NCBI RefSeq assembly: GCF_950023065.1
Contig: NC_088677.1
Location: 24,573,230 to 24,637,229 of the forward strand
From: Planococcus citri
Lineage: Eukaryota > Arthropoda > Insecta > Hemiptera > Pseudococcidae
Length of the DNA: 64,000 bases
Reading direction: 5' to 3'
The translations under genes and the position numbers were made by a program. Of this stretch, positions 12,267-22,600 are shown one piece after another (the first letter of the stretch is position 1; each line of letters opens with the position of its first letter). The notes below the pieces were generated by a model. It ran no database searches. It worked only from the letters and a program-made list of their open reading frames with translations, and was not told the DNA's origin.

Positions 12267-12306
12267 ATTGCAATTACTCAAGAAGCTAATTGAGTAATTG
12301 CAATTA
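12267..12306. repeat. Perfect 16-bp-stem hairpin
   Basis: AATTGCAATTACTCAA at 12267-12282 pairs exactly with TTGAGTAATTGCAATT at 12291-12306 across an 8-nt loop. Weaker pairing (GTAATT/AATTAC) extends outward. It lies inside the HINE-like element, in the end that would be 5' on the minus strand. Confidence 0.85.
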
Positions 12307-12645
12307 TAATTACGACATTCCCTCCCTCAAGTTATGCCTCACCTACCTACGAAAGATTCAAAAAAATCGGCCCATTCCTCTAAGAGAACATTCGAGCCAA
12401 AGAATTTTTCAACTTTCGGAACGAAACCAATAGTGTGCTACGCACACTAACATGGAAATTCTATTGCATTTACAACGTGTGGTTTTTGTTTCTTCAATAT
12501 TCTGTATAACTTTTCTGATGCTTGCAGACGCCATGATGCATATTACCTAATTCTTTTTGAAGATTTGACTTTTCGTATACGAAATATTTTTTTGAGATGT
12601 TGAGAATATTATTGAAAAAATGAATTTAAGAAGGATTTCTAGTGT

Positions 12646-13252
12646 GGTCCTTGAATGCATGAGAAAAAAAATCGTGATTTCTTCTGCTCCCAACCCCCAA
12701 TGTGGTGAACTCTGGTGAGAAAATAATTCCCTATTTTATATTTTTTCCATTTTTGAAAAACTTGGGCTGCGGTGGGCCTCTCAATTTTCAAAAATTTTAT
12801 GAAATCCAACTTCAAAGCAAAGTTTTTAAAATTTTAAAATTTCAAGTTCCAACACTTTTAAAAAGTGTCTTTTGAGTACAATATGAACCTTCATGAGGAT
12901 ATTAACCCCATCCCTAGAAAACCAAATCGATTCCCTAGAATAGCTGAGATTCGTATTTTACATTAGATTTCAGGTATTTCAAGGGGCCAGCTTGATTTTC
13001 AATAGATGGGGCTAAAATCGTCATGAGAGTTTATTTTACTCAAAGGAGACTTTTCAGAGATAATAGAACTTGAAATTTTACAATTTTACAGTGAATTTGT
13101 ATTTTATAAAATCTTTGAAAATTGAGGAGCCCACAACAGCCAGAGTTTTTAGAAAATGAAAAAAATGAAAAATAGGGAATTATTTTCTCACCAGAGGACA
13201 CCACTAGGGGGCGTTGAGAGGGAGGCAAATCCCAACTTCGAAAATAAGGACC
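12646..13252. mobile_element. Foldback element, copy 2
   Basis: Homologous along its length to 1397-1981, with the same arms (TCTGGTGAGAAAATAATTCC on the left, its complement on the right) and the same position in the host unit. Shared presence in units A and C but not D and E suggests insertion before the A/C duplication, or gene conversion between units. No coding capacity. Confidence 0.75.
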
Positions 13253-13959
13253 ACCCTAGTGGTCCCCCATCACTGCAGATGCCTCGTCTGGATTCGAAAA
13301 CCTGTTGAAACGCGATCAGCAGTGATAAACCTGCTTGATGGTTTTTCCAAATATTTACTTGCATAATTTTTTTGAAAAGTTAGTACTTAGTAACATATTA
13401 TACTGAATATCTGTAAAGGGAGGTACATATGTTAATTCGGCAAATGCACCATAAGATCATGCTCTACAGTCTACTACACAGATGTTCAAACATCTCACTT
13501 TTAGGTATTAGAAGCGAATATAAACAAAGTGAAGATTTTTCTTGGTGAAATGAAATTTCACGAGTGATACTTTCTTAAGTTTCTCACAAAAAGCTACTGA
13601 AAAGAATGAAAAAAAAAAGAAGTTTATATGTATCTGACAAGGGAGGTAGCTCAACTGGCGGAAAAATTTCTGAACTGGATAAATCTAAATCAAAAGATTA
13701 TGTAAAATACATCACTAACCAATATTTCAAGTATTTGTCAAATCGCTTTTTTTGATCTTTGGCGAATTATTAAAAATTAAATTAGGGTCAAAAATTCGAT
13801 AAAAAAAACAAAATGCCACCAGGCAAACATGAAGAGATAGAACTTGTTGTGCACCTGTTCTATTTTTCACCCTAGAACCTAAAAAAAAAAACACCTAAGT
13901 ACGTATCTTCCAATTTTCAGCCGATGAATAAATTAATTTGATTTTTGACGAATTATTTT

Positions 13960-14136
13960 AGCAATCTTGACCAATCACGCCCTCGCCTAATCCTTTGACA
14001 ATTACGCAAGAAAACAATTCGAAAAACCGTAAATCTGCGTAAAAAGCATCGGCGAGGAAACCATCTCTTCACTTGACATCTCCTCTAACGCAAACCAAAC
14101 GCGAGCAAAAACCACGCAAACTAAAAACACAGCCTA
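13960..14136 (+). repeat. About 178-bp conserved segment, copy 1
   Basis: Begins AGCAATCTTGACCAATCACG and ends AAAAACACAGCCTA. It matches 20830-21010 with only scattered differences (by eye about 95 percent), far closer than the surrounding unit copies are to each other. In unit C it replaces about 100 bp found at the same place in unit A. No coding sign; it is less AT-rich than its surroundings. Confidence 0.8.
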
Positions 14137-14362
14137 ACCTTTACCTATATGTACTAGTATATTTTCTGCAGGTCTTGTCTTTACCTCACATAGGCTCGTT
14201 CAACTTCTAATATTGTTCAAATCAAATTTAAAACTTTACAAAGGATTTTTAAAGATGAAAAAATTACTTACTTAAGAAATTCCATAAATCAAACCAGTTA
14301 TCAATAAGCGGTTTCGATGAGTGTATTAATGAAAAACAACTTGGTGGGACGACTATAGAAGA

Positions 14363-17300
14363 ACTGAAAAGGGACGGCAATTTGCATTTTTCCCAGAGCA
14401 GAAAATTGATAAATCTCAGAAATTTGCCTAGCCTCCGTCCACTTTTGTCTGTTCAGTCAGTTGTTGAAAGTTTTGAATGATTCAAAGGTGCCCTTCGTCT
14501 CATTCTGATTTTCTGACTCATTTCATTTGAAATTTAAAAGTTACTTACTTACCTATACCCATGAATTTTAAATTACCAGTAAGTAACTTACGGATATCAG
14601 GAAATTTATTTGGAATTAGACGGAAAAAAGTCATACTTATGCGAGAGACTTCAGATCGCCTCAAAAATTGCGGAAATCTTGGGGAGGGTAGGTGGACGTT
14701 AAAAGGTAGGTAAAATATGCTCTGAGAAATTTGTTGCAAAAAAATTGACGATTTTGGACTCTTTTAAAAATTTGAATTTTTTTACTTGTGAAAAATGAAC
14801 ACTTCAACTCGTTACCTCAGTTTTGAGATTAACCTGCCCTAATCAATTCGGAAGGTCAAACTTGAAACAGGATTAAATTTCCAGCCATCGAAATTGATTA
14901 CATGCGCCATTCTGGAGCAATTTTTGATATTGCTGGAGGCTCCAGATCGGCTGGAAGATGGCTGCAATCAATTTGAAGAGAGGTCGATTTTAGTACACAG
15001 ACAAAGTTTCAGGTCTTTTCCTGCTCTATACTTGCCCTTTTTTGGTACAAAATTAGTACACAAATAGGTACCTAGGTTATTTCTGCCATTTTCAAAAATT
15101 TCGCAGGAACTTAGAGAAGAAGGAACTTTGACATTGAAAGGACTTGAAAATTAGAAACTTAATGTATATGGGTTGGCACTTGGACGTTTACTGCGACACT
15201 TTTACATATTGAATAACATTTGGTCTGGAATTGAGCCTACTCAGTTCGTCCCAAACCTCGTCAGAGGCCCTCCACATTTGGAAATTTTTGTAAATACTCT
15301 AGGGGACGTCACAATATGTCCTTAGCTCTGGCAGCAATATCTCGAAGATGGGACTCATATGCGCTGTTATGTCTCTACCACTCCATCAGTTCCTTGGGTG
15401 CTGGTTTAATGTCCTCTCGATGCGTTTCTCTGAGTTCAAAATTAAAGGAATATAATGGCTGAAAACTTTCAGAAATCTTGTAATCTATAATCGTTTCATT
15501 TTCAAGTATGGAAAACATTTACAGGTACATTTTGAATTTTCTGAATGTCGATCCCAGTTTGGTGAACTCCTGATCTCACAAAATCAAATTTACATTTTCA
15601 AATCATTTTTGTCTATTGTAAAATTTGATTTCTTGATATGATTCCCTCAAGAGGAATGAGTATTAAAAAAAATAACAAAATGTAACAATGAAACTAATCC
15701 ATTAGGAGATAAGATACAATATAGTAGATATACGTACAAGTAAAAATTTAATTGAGTATCTATTGTCATACTACAAGAAATCATAAATGAGAATAAAGTT
15801 GCCTGCTTTTAAAAAAAATACAAAACACGGAAAAGAATCACCAAACAGTTTTCAATTAATTTCTGTGATTTTATTCAAAATTGAATTTACAACTTGTGGT
15901 ATTTGTTTCTTCAAAATGGGTTCATCATCAGACAGATACGTGAATCACACTTTGCTTTTAAAGCAGGATAGCCTGATAGGTATCAAGTAAGCACTTCCCT
16001 CTTTTTTTGAACGATTTTGTTTTTGTTTCAAGAACCGGTCATCAACTTTCAACGAAGTACGATGACACTAGCATATTATTCTGCATATTTTTTTTGCTAT
16101 TTGTAGATGCCATGCATTATTACCTATTTTTTTTTGAGGGTTTGACTTTTCTTAGTCAACGATTTTTTGACAAGTGGAGATTATTGGAAAAATGAATTTA
16201 AGAAGGATTTCAAGTGTGTTCCTCCACCACTGATGCCTCGCCTGGCTTTGAAAATCTGTTAAAGCGCGTCCAGCAGCGATAAACCTGCTTGATGGTTTTT
16301 CCAAATATTTACTTGCATAATTCTTTTGAAAAGAGTACAATGTTTAACCACACTGGAAAATATCTGTGCTTTGCGTAAATGCATTCTACTGATATTCAAG
16401 CATCTCTTTTTTTTTTATTAAAATCGAATTAAACAAAGAAAAAGATTTCTTGGTAAAATGAAATATAACGAGGGATACTTTTTCAAATTTCTTACGAAAA
16501 GCCACCGAAAAGAATGGGAAAAATATGAGGGGGCTAGTGTCTATTACGGCAAGATCCCAAACCATCTTTTTTCAGGAAATGCAAAAAACTGATTCCGACA
16601 AAACATATCCCAAAATTCCCGTTTTTTTTGGCTAGTATTGTAGATCTAGGTATTTAATGAAGGTTCATGAAAAAAAATTTGAAATTCCACCCCCAGGGGG
16701 CAAATGGGACCACTTTTAATTTGGAACATGTTAGTTTTGCCACCAGCAAATTTTTTCCACTCATTTTATGGTCTGATGACGTTGAAAATTGGATGTGTAG
16801 TCAAGGGAGGGTCAAAAGGAATCATTCCCCCTTCCCGTTTACAGCAAAAATTTTTTGAAAAAATTAATATTTTTTTTTTTTTTTTTTTTTTTTCTAAAAA
16901 ATGAAACGCGATTTAAAACAATCGGTTATCATCTGAAAAAGCGAAAACGTGAAGGGAGGTCACTTTTACACAAGGCAACCTCAATCACTACGAACAGCCT
17001 GCTTGAAATATGGAACATGTCACTTTTGCCACCAGACCCCATTTTTGAAGGCCCATCTCACACTGAAGAAATTATTTTTTTTAAATTCTGTTTACACCAG
17101 TCGATGCAGCTCGTAATGCTCTATCCAGTGATGTGCCTAACTCATTTTCGTCAAAAATGGAACATGTCGTAATAGACACTAGCCCCCTCATATGTAAGTT
17201 TATACGCAAGTATTTAACAAGAGAGATAGCTCAACTGACGGCGAGAAAATTTTCGAATTAGATAAATTTGAATTAAAAAATCATGCAAAATACATCACCA

Positions 17301-17603
17301 TTTCACCAATCAATATTTCAGGTATTCAAAGCGCTTTTGTTGATCTTTGGTGAATTTAAAAAAAATCAAATTAGGGTCAAAAATTCGAAAAAAACATAAT
17401 TTTACCAAACTAACAAAAAAAGCTGGAGTTTTTTGTGTGCCTGTTCTATTTTTTACCCTATAGAACCTAAAAAAATCCCTCTTCCAATTCTCAACTGTTA
17501 AAATTGATTCGATTTTTGACGAATTTTCAAAACTGCTGTATCTGAAAGCCCTTGTATAAAAGCAAAATGAACTTACATAATACTTTACATCGTGCTCGTG
17601 ACA
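14363..17603 (+). repeat. Macro-tandem repeat unit D
   Basis: Opens with ACTGAAAAGGGACGGCAATT and follows the unit order. It lacks the foldback (the host reads AAGTGTGTTCCTCCACCACTG near 16211) and carries the MITE at 16526-17190. No gene is seen. Confidence 0.75.
16526..17190. mobile_element. MITE with 23-bp TIRs and TA target duplication
   Basis: TIRs at 16526-16548 and 17168-17190 are perfect (TGAGGGGGCTAGTGTCTATT, then ACG), flanked by TA on both sides. Sister unit E reads GAAAAATAAGTTTACAGG across the site. The interior has a 24-nt T run (16870-16893) and two related stretches (GGAACATGTTAGTTTTGCCACC near 16722, GGAACATGTCACTTTTGCCACC near 17011), and no transposase. TA duplication and size fit a non-autonomous Tc1/mariner-type element. 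Frames of 60-105 codons inside are not conserved. Confidence 0.85.
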
Positions 17604-20300
17604 GAAATCTGACTAAAAGTTTTGAACATATTGGTTCGATAGGTACCTACGTATGTTCATGATCAACAATTTCAGGAGAATTTCCGTGAAGAAAATCCGA
17701 CTAAAGGTTGATTGTGTTATCTAATTTGGTCTAAATCTTCAGTGCCAAGAATGAGGGGAAAAATCCAAATTTTATCAGATTAACTCAGAAAGCTGAAATG
17801 TGTTATGTAATTTCTTTTCCAACCCTCATAATCGATTGAAAGCGATTTTGAACCATTTCGAGCTGTTCTGGAATGTTTAAAAATCCAATTTATGCTGAAA
17901 AATGTGAGAATAATCAATTTTTACTGAATTATCTTAGAAATCTGGATCGAAATTGGTTGAAAACAGCTAATTTAATCACGCTGAACAATTCTAAAGCTTC
18001 TAAGAGATCTTTGAAGGTTGAAATTTCCACAAAATTTTACAAAAATGGATTTGAAAAGCTAAAATTTAAATTATATCGCGGAAATGAGACTCATACGTAT
18101 ATGCGTTGTTATGTCTGTACCACTCCATCTGTTAATAGTTCCACATTACGATAATACAAGTTCGATTTTTTGTGATTACAAATGATTCTTCGAGGTGTTC
18201 TGAGAAAATTTCTTCAGGTTTTTTTTTGGAAAGTTTTTGTTAGTTTGATAATCTTGTTATCTTTACCTACTCCAATGTTTAAAAATGATCTCCGTGGGTG
18301 CTAGTTTATGTCACCTCCACGTGTTGCCTGATTTCAAAATTAAAGGAGTATAGTAGCAGAAAACTTTCAGAAATCTATCGTTTCATTTCCTAGCACCTAT
18401 GGAAAACATTTACGAGTACATTTTGAATTTTCTGAATGTCGATCCCACTTTGGTAAACACTTCCTGATTTCACAAAATCAAATTTACATTTTCAAATCAT
18501 TTTGGTCTATTGTAAAATTTGATTTCTTAACAACAATGATTTATTGATATGAGTTCATCAATTGGGGAAAGGAAAATTGAAAGGAAATTGAGGAATAAAT
18601 ATTTCAAAAAATAACAAATGAAATGTCTGCCTACAAGTAAAGATTCACTTGAGTTTTATTAAACAACAAGAAATCATAAATGAAAGTAAAATTGCCTACT
18701 TGGAAAAATACAAAATACGAAAAAGAATTCATAACGGTTTTGTTCTTTTGTTTATACTTTCCATGATTTTATTCAAAATTGAATTTACAACTTGTGGTTC
18801 ATGTTTCTTCAAAATGTTTTCATCATTATAGACAGATAAGTGAATCATACTTCGCTTTTAAAGCATTATACCGAGTAAGTACTTGACTCTTTTTTTGTAC
18901 GACTTTGATTCAAGAATCGGTCATCAACTTTCAGCGAAGTGCGATGACACTATCAGATTATTCTGCATAACTTTTCTGCTATTTGTAAACGCTATGCATA
19001 TTACCTACCTATTATTTTTGAAGGTTTGACTTTTTGTACCTGACAGCGATTTTTTTAAGAAGTTGAGATTGAGATTATTGGAAAAATGAATTTGAGAAGG
19101 ATTTCAACTGTGGTCCTCCATTACTGAGATGCCTCGCCTGGCCATGAAAATCTGCTAAAACGCGAACAGCAGCGATCAACTTGCTTGAAGGTTTTTCCAA
19201 ATATTTACTTGCATAATTATAGAGTCACAAAGGCAGTAACCGACTTCTGAATTTGTCTAGGTATCCTAAGATCTTGCTCTACGCAGGTGTTCAAATATCT
19301 TATTTTTATTAAAAGTGAATAAACAAAGAACAGAATAGAATAGAATATATATTTCAGATTCTTTTATCCTTTACAAATTGATTAGAAGGCAATAGCCTCT
19401 CTGTACCAAGAAGGTGAGCGAGGAGACTCGCCATTTCTTGGTGAAATGAAATTTGACGAGGGATACTTTTTTAAGTTTCTCACAAAAAGCCAGTGAATAG
19501 AATGAGAAAAATAAGTTTACAGGTGTCTAATCAATATATTTCAGGTATTCAAAGAGCTTTTTTTAAATCTTTGGTGAATTAAAAAAAATCAAATTAGGGT
19601 AAAAAATTAGAGGAAAAAAAATTTTACCAAGCCAACATACGTACAAATATGGAATTTGATCCCATGAACCTATAAAAATCCCTCTCCCGATTTTCAGCTG
19701 TTGAAATTGATCTGATTTTTAACGAATTATCAAAACTGCTGTATCTGAAAGCCTTTGTATGAAAGCAAAATGAACTTACATAATACTTTACTTCGTGCTC
19801 TTGGCAGAAATCTGACTAAAGCAAATTGGTTACATAGGTACTTACTACTTACGTATGTTCATGATCAAAAATTTCAGGAGAATTTCCGTGAAGAAAATCA
19901 GACTGCGGGTTGATTGTGTTATCTAATTAGATCTGAATCTTCGGTGCTACGGATGAGGGGGAATCCAAATTTTATCACATTGACTCAGAAAGCTGAAATG
20001 GTGATATGTAATTTCTTTTCCAACCTTCATAAAATCGATTGAAAGCGATTATGAACCATTTCGAGCTGTTCTGGAATGTTTAAAAATCCAATTTTTGCTG
20101 AAAATTGTGGGAATAACTTTTTTTACTAAATTATCCTAGAAATCTGGATCTACATTGATTGAAAACCGCTAATTTGATCATGCTGAGCAGTTCTGAAGCT
20201 TCCAGGAGTTTTTTGAAAATTGAAATTTCCACAAAATTTTACAAAAATGGATTTGAAAAGCTAAAATTAATTGAATTATATTATAAGTTCAACATGCTGA
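17604..20300 (+). repeat. Macro-tandem repeat unit E plus partial unit
   Basis: GAAATCTGACTAAA starts a block at 17604 that recurs at 19807 (period about 2.2 kb), including the AAATTTCCACAAAATTTTACAAAAATGG stretch (18025, 20221). In between are the GTATGGAAAACATTTACRGGTAC, TGATTTTATTCAAAATTGAATTTAC and ATCCTAAGATCTTGCTCTAC blocks of units A-D. Neither the foldback nor the MITE is present, so this copy serves as the empty site. Open frames (17873-18154, 20159-20458) lie on repeated sequence and are not kept between copies. Confidence 0.7.
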
Positions 20301-20829
20301 GTCACTTGGAGGTGATTTCAAGTCATTTATGGAGCCTCATGCCATATTCAGGAATTCCACATTTTCAAAAAATGCCACAAAACTGTCTCAAAAAAAATAC
20401 TGGAGAACCGAGGACTGCTAAAACCCATTCTTCAGTTAACTTAGCACGTCAACATTAATGTATGAAATTAATTTTCGCTTTCCATGCTTCATTGGGTGAC
20501 ATTTTATAGAAATTTCATCTTGCAAAAATCTACTGAGAGCCAAAACTGCTCAAAATGATTAGAAATCTCTTCCGATCGATTCAAAGTGGTCTAAAATAAG
20601 GCTTATTATACCAAATTTCAACGTTCTAGGTCAATCGAGTAAAATGTTGATTTCTCCTCATTTTTTTTTTGGCAAAACTCGATTTTCAAAAATTTACCAA
20701 AAATCGAAAAATGCACTTCAGTATCTGAAATTTTCTTTGATAATGTCTGCATGCTCTTTCACATCAGTCTTGTCCAGTTCAAAAAATTCCCCATCTGTTT
20801 AGATCCCTCTCTTATAAGCATACAATTTC
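20301..20829. repeat. Dispersed repeat, related to 30050-30370
   Basis: Shares AAATTTCANCNTNCAGAAATCYACTG, ACCAAATTTCA..TC and TTTACCAAAAATYGAA..AATGCACYTC blocks in the same order with 30050-30370. Moderately diverged. No gene is visible. Confidence 0.55.
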
Positions 20830-21010
20830 AGCAATCTTGATCAATCACGCCCACGCCTAATCCTTTGACAATTACGCACTAAAAACACAATTCGAAAAAC
20901 CGTAAATCTGCGTAAAAAGCATCGGCGAGGAAACCATCTCATTCACTTGACATCTCCTCTAACGCAAACCGAACTCGAGCAAAAACCACGCAAACTAAAA
21001 ACACAGCCTA
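20830..21010 (+). repeat. About 178-bp conserved segment, copy 2
   Basis: Near-identical partner of 13960-14136. Here it runs without a break into less repetitive, CpG-richer DNA, so this may be the original location and the copy in unit C the derived one. Confidence 0.8.
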
Positions 21011-22600
21011 CAGCAACGAGAATCTCTCATCTGACACAGCCTCCACCTCACCTCGCATCCACATCAGCGTGCTTTTCGATACAATAAAATCTCACCTACT
21101 CCCCTCGCTCGCCTCTATAAATCCCAACATAATTACAGAATCGCGTATACTTATACGAGAACCCGCTACAAGATTTTCCACCAGTCGAGAACTGTCTCAT
21201 CGATAAAAAGCCTTTTTCGAGGACAAACTTCCAACACGCCAAGATAGAGCGATTTTTATCTCACAAATCGTTACAATGGTTTACGAAATTCGACATCGTA
21301 GCGAGAGCTGAGACTGGAGAGAGGAAACAACTCGACGTTTAACAACTTCTTTCGTCTATTGCAGTATCGAGTAGTTTTTAGAGGCATTAATACGTACAGC
21401 GACGTTTCCAGTGAGATATCTCGATAACCATTCCTTTTATAGTAGATAGGTACATAATCGATACACGTAATGACAATTTTTAATCGCAATTTTTCCAATA
21501 GCTCATCCTCGTTGTCCTGCGAGGCTCGACTATGTCAAGTTTCATTTACAAAGATTTCGTATTAATACGAAGAGAAACATCGTCAGGCATTTCATATTGA
21601 TTGTCGAGTTAGGTAGGTACTTTCCGTAATACGTATAGCAGTTCTGCAAAAGCGAAAGTACCCACTACACGTAACTACACTATTACGGATGAAATGTTTT
21701 AAACAAATTAACCCCTCGTGTCTCGCCTCACCTTCAGACATCGGTATCGCGCGACTATCCCAAAGGAAATATAAGCTCTTATATCGAAGTAAACCACGGT
21801 ATAAAGTTACTTACCGTCGAGTTGAAGGCAAAAAAACCAACAACTATATACGGATAAACAATAGCATTTTTTGATTTCTCCTCGTCCTGAAATGAGAAAT
21901 GAAAAAAAAAACGAAATTGCCCCAGGTTTTCCATACTTACCTCAACACGAAACGAGAAATCCGTGTGCTCGAGACACGTGAAAAAAAAATGTAAAATTTG
22001 ACATCGTTTCACCTCGTTACAGTCAATTTTACTCGAAGATAATAAAATCAGACCAGACAAACTCCTGCGGCTCATTATTCATTTTCATCTACAATATCGA
22101 AGCATCGATGCCAAAACCCTTCGACGACGACGACGTTGCCACGTCTGATATTGTGCTGGTTTCGTTCGGTGTGTGAAAATTCACAATGAGAGGGATCTGC
22201 TGTCTCGAGAGAAAGAGAGATTGCCTGTGCTCGCTACGACGGCGACGTATTTAGAATTTCACTTTCACTTTCAATATTCAAACGTGCTGACATTTACCCA
22301 ATTGAAAATTCTATGTACGACTGGATCTCTCGTGCGACAATTTACCTCCCCCCTCGCAGGTTCCCTGCATCTTGAGGTGTTGGAGGATTTCGATGACGCT
22401 TTTACCGAGACAATGCCACTTTTTATACATTTTTGTAGCAATGAAAGAAATGTATCGTATGTGTTGAGGATTATCGTTTTGTAGGTCTATGTGCCTAGGT
22501 TTTAAATTATTCATTTGTTTTCGTTTCCTTTTCTTGTGAGATGCAGAAGGATTCGACTTCACATTGACAGATTGGGTGGTCATGTTTAGCTCTTATTACT
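21011..22600. other. Unique CpG-richer stretch, possible gene-start region
   Basis: This interval lacks the repeat words seen elsewhere and is visibly richer in CG dinucleotides (CGACGACGACGACGTTG near 22119, TCGCTACGACGGCGACG near 22232). It has a TATA-like CTCTATAAATCC at 21112. No long frame with recognisable domains is present. It is compatible with promoter or 5' UTR sequence of a host gene; strand is unclear, although the best splice donor is on the minus strand (21941). Confidence 0.35.
21941..22075 (-). other. Candidate 5' exon end with strong splice donor
   Basis: On the minus strand the sequence GTTGAG/GTAAGTATGG places a near-consensus donor after base 21941. Upstream, an ATG at 22075 opens a frame that stays open into the donor (starts MSRRSLSGLI, ending ...SFRVE before the donor). 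I recognise no domain, and it may equally be a 5' UTR exon. Only the donor is directly visible; no partner acceptor is identified. Confidence 0.25.

Larger units (their letters stand above)
8633..12449 (-). mobile_element. Helentron/HINE-like rolling-circle element with giant internal minisatellite
   Basis: Alignment with unit A (...AATACAAAAACATGG..., about 1006-1020) gives an exact empty site: host AATACAAAA stops at 8632 and ACATGG resumes at 12450, with no target duplication. Read on the minus strand, the element starts TAGTGTGCGTAGCACACTA (an 8-bp-stem hairpin, 12431-12449). It ends with a 9-bp-stem hairpin of CAGCTGCGC arms (8638-8658) followed by T and CTAG at the boundary, and it lies between two T residues. 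A 12-nt inverted match, AGTGTGCGTAGC, lies near both ends (8663-8674, 12437-12448). Terminal hairpin, CTAG-type 3' end, T/T insertion without duplication, subterminal inverted repeats and internal short tandem repeats are hallmarks reported for Helentrons and their non-autonomous HINE/DINE-1 relatives. No Rep/helicase frame is present, so it would be non-autonomous. Insertion and boundaries are well supported; family assignment is inference. Confidence 0.7.
7385..14362 (+). repeat. Macro-tandem repeat unit C
   Basis: Same unit start and end blocks as A. Without the 3817-bp insertion at 8633-12449 and the foldback at 12646-13252 it would be about 2.6 kb. To the right of the big insertion the copy has also lost about 50 bp relative to unit A (ACATGGAAA is followed almost at once by TTTACAAC). 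No coding region is seen. Confidence 0.75.

Noticed and set aside
17873..18154. 93-codon plus-strand frame as a gene
   Set aside because: It lies on the macro-tandem unit; the matching part at 20159-20458 diverges in frame and sequence.
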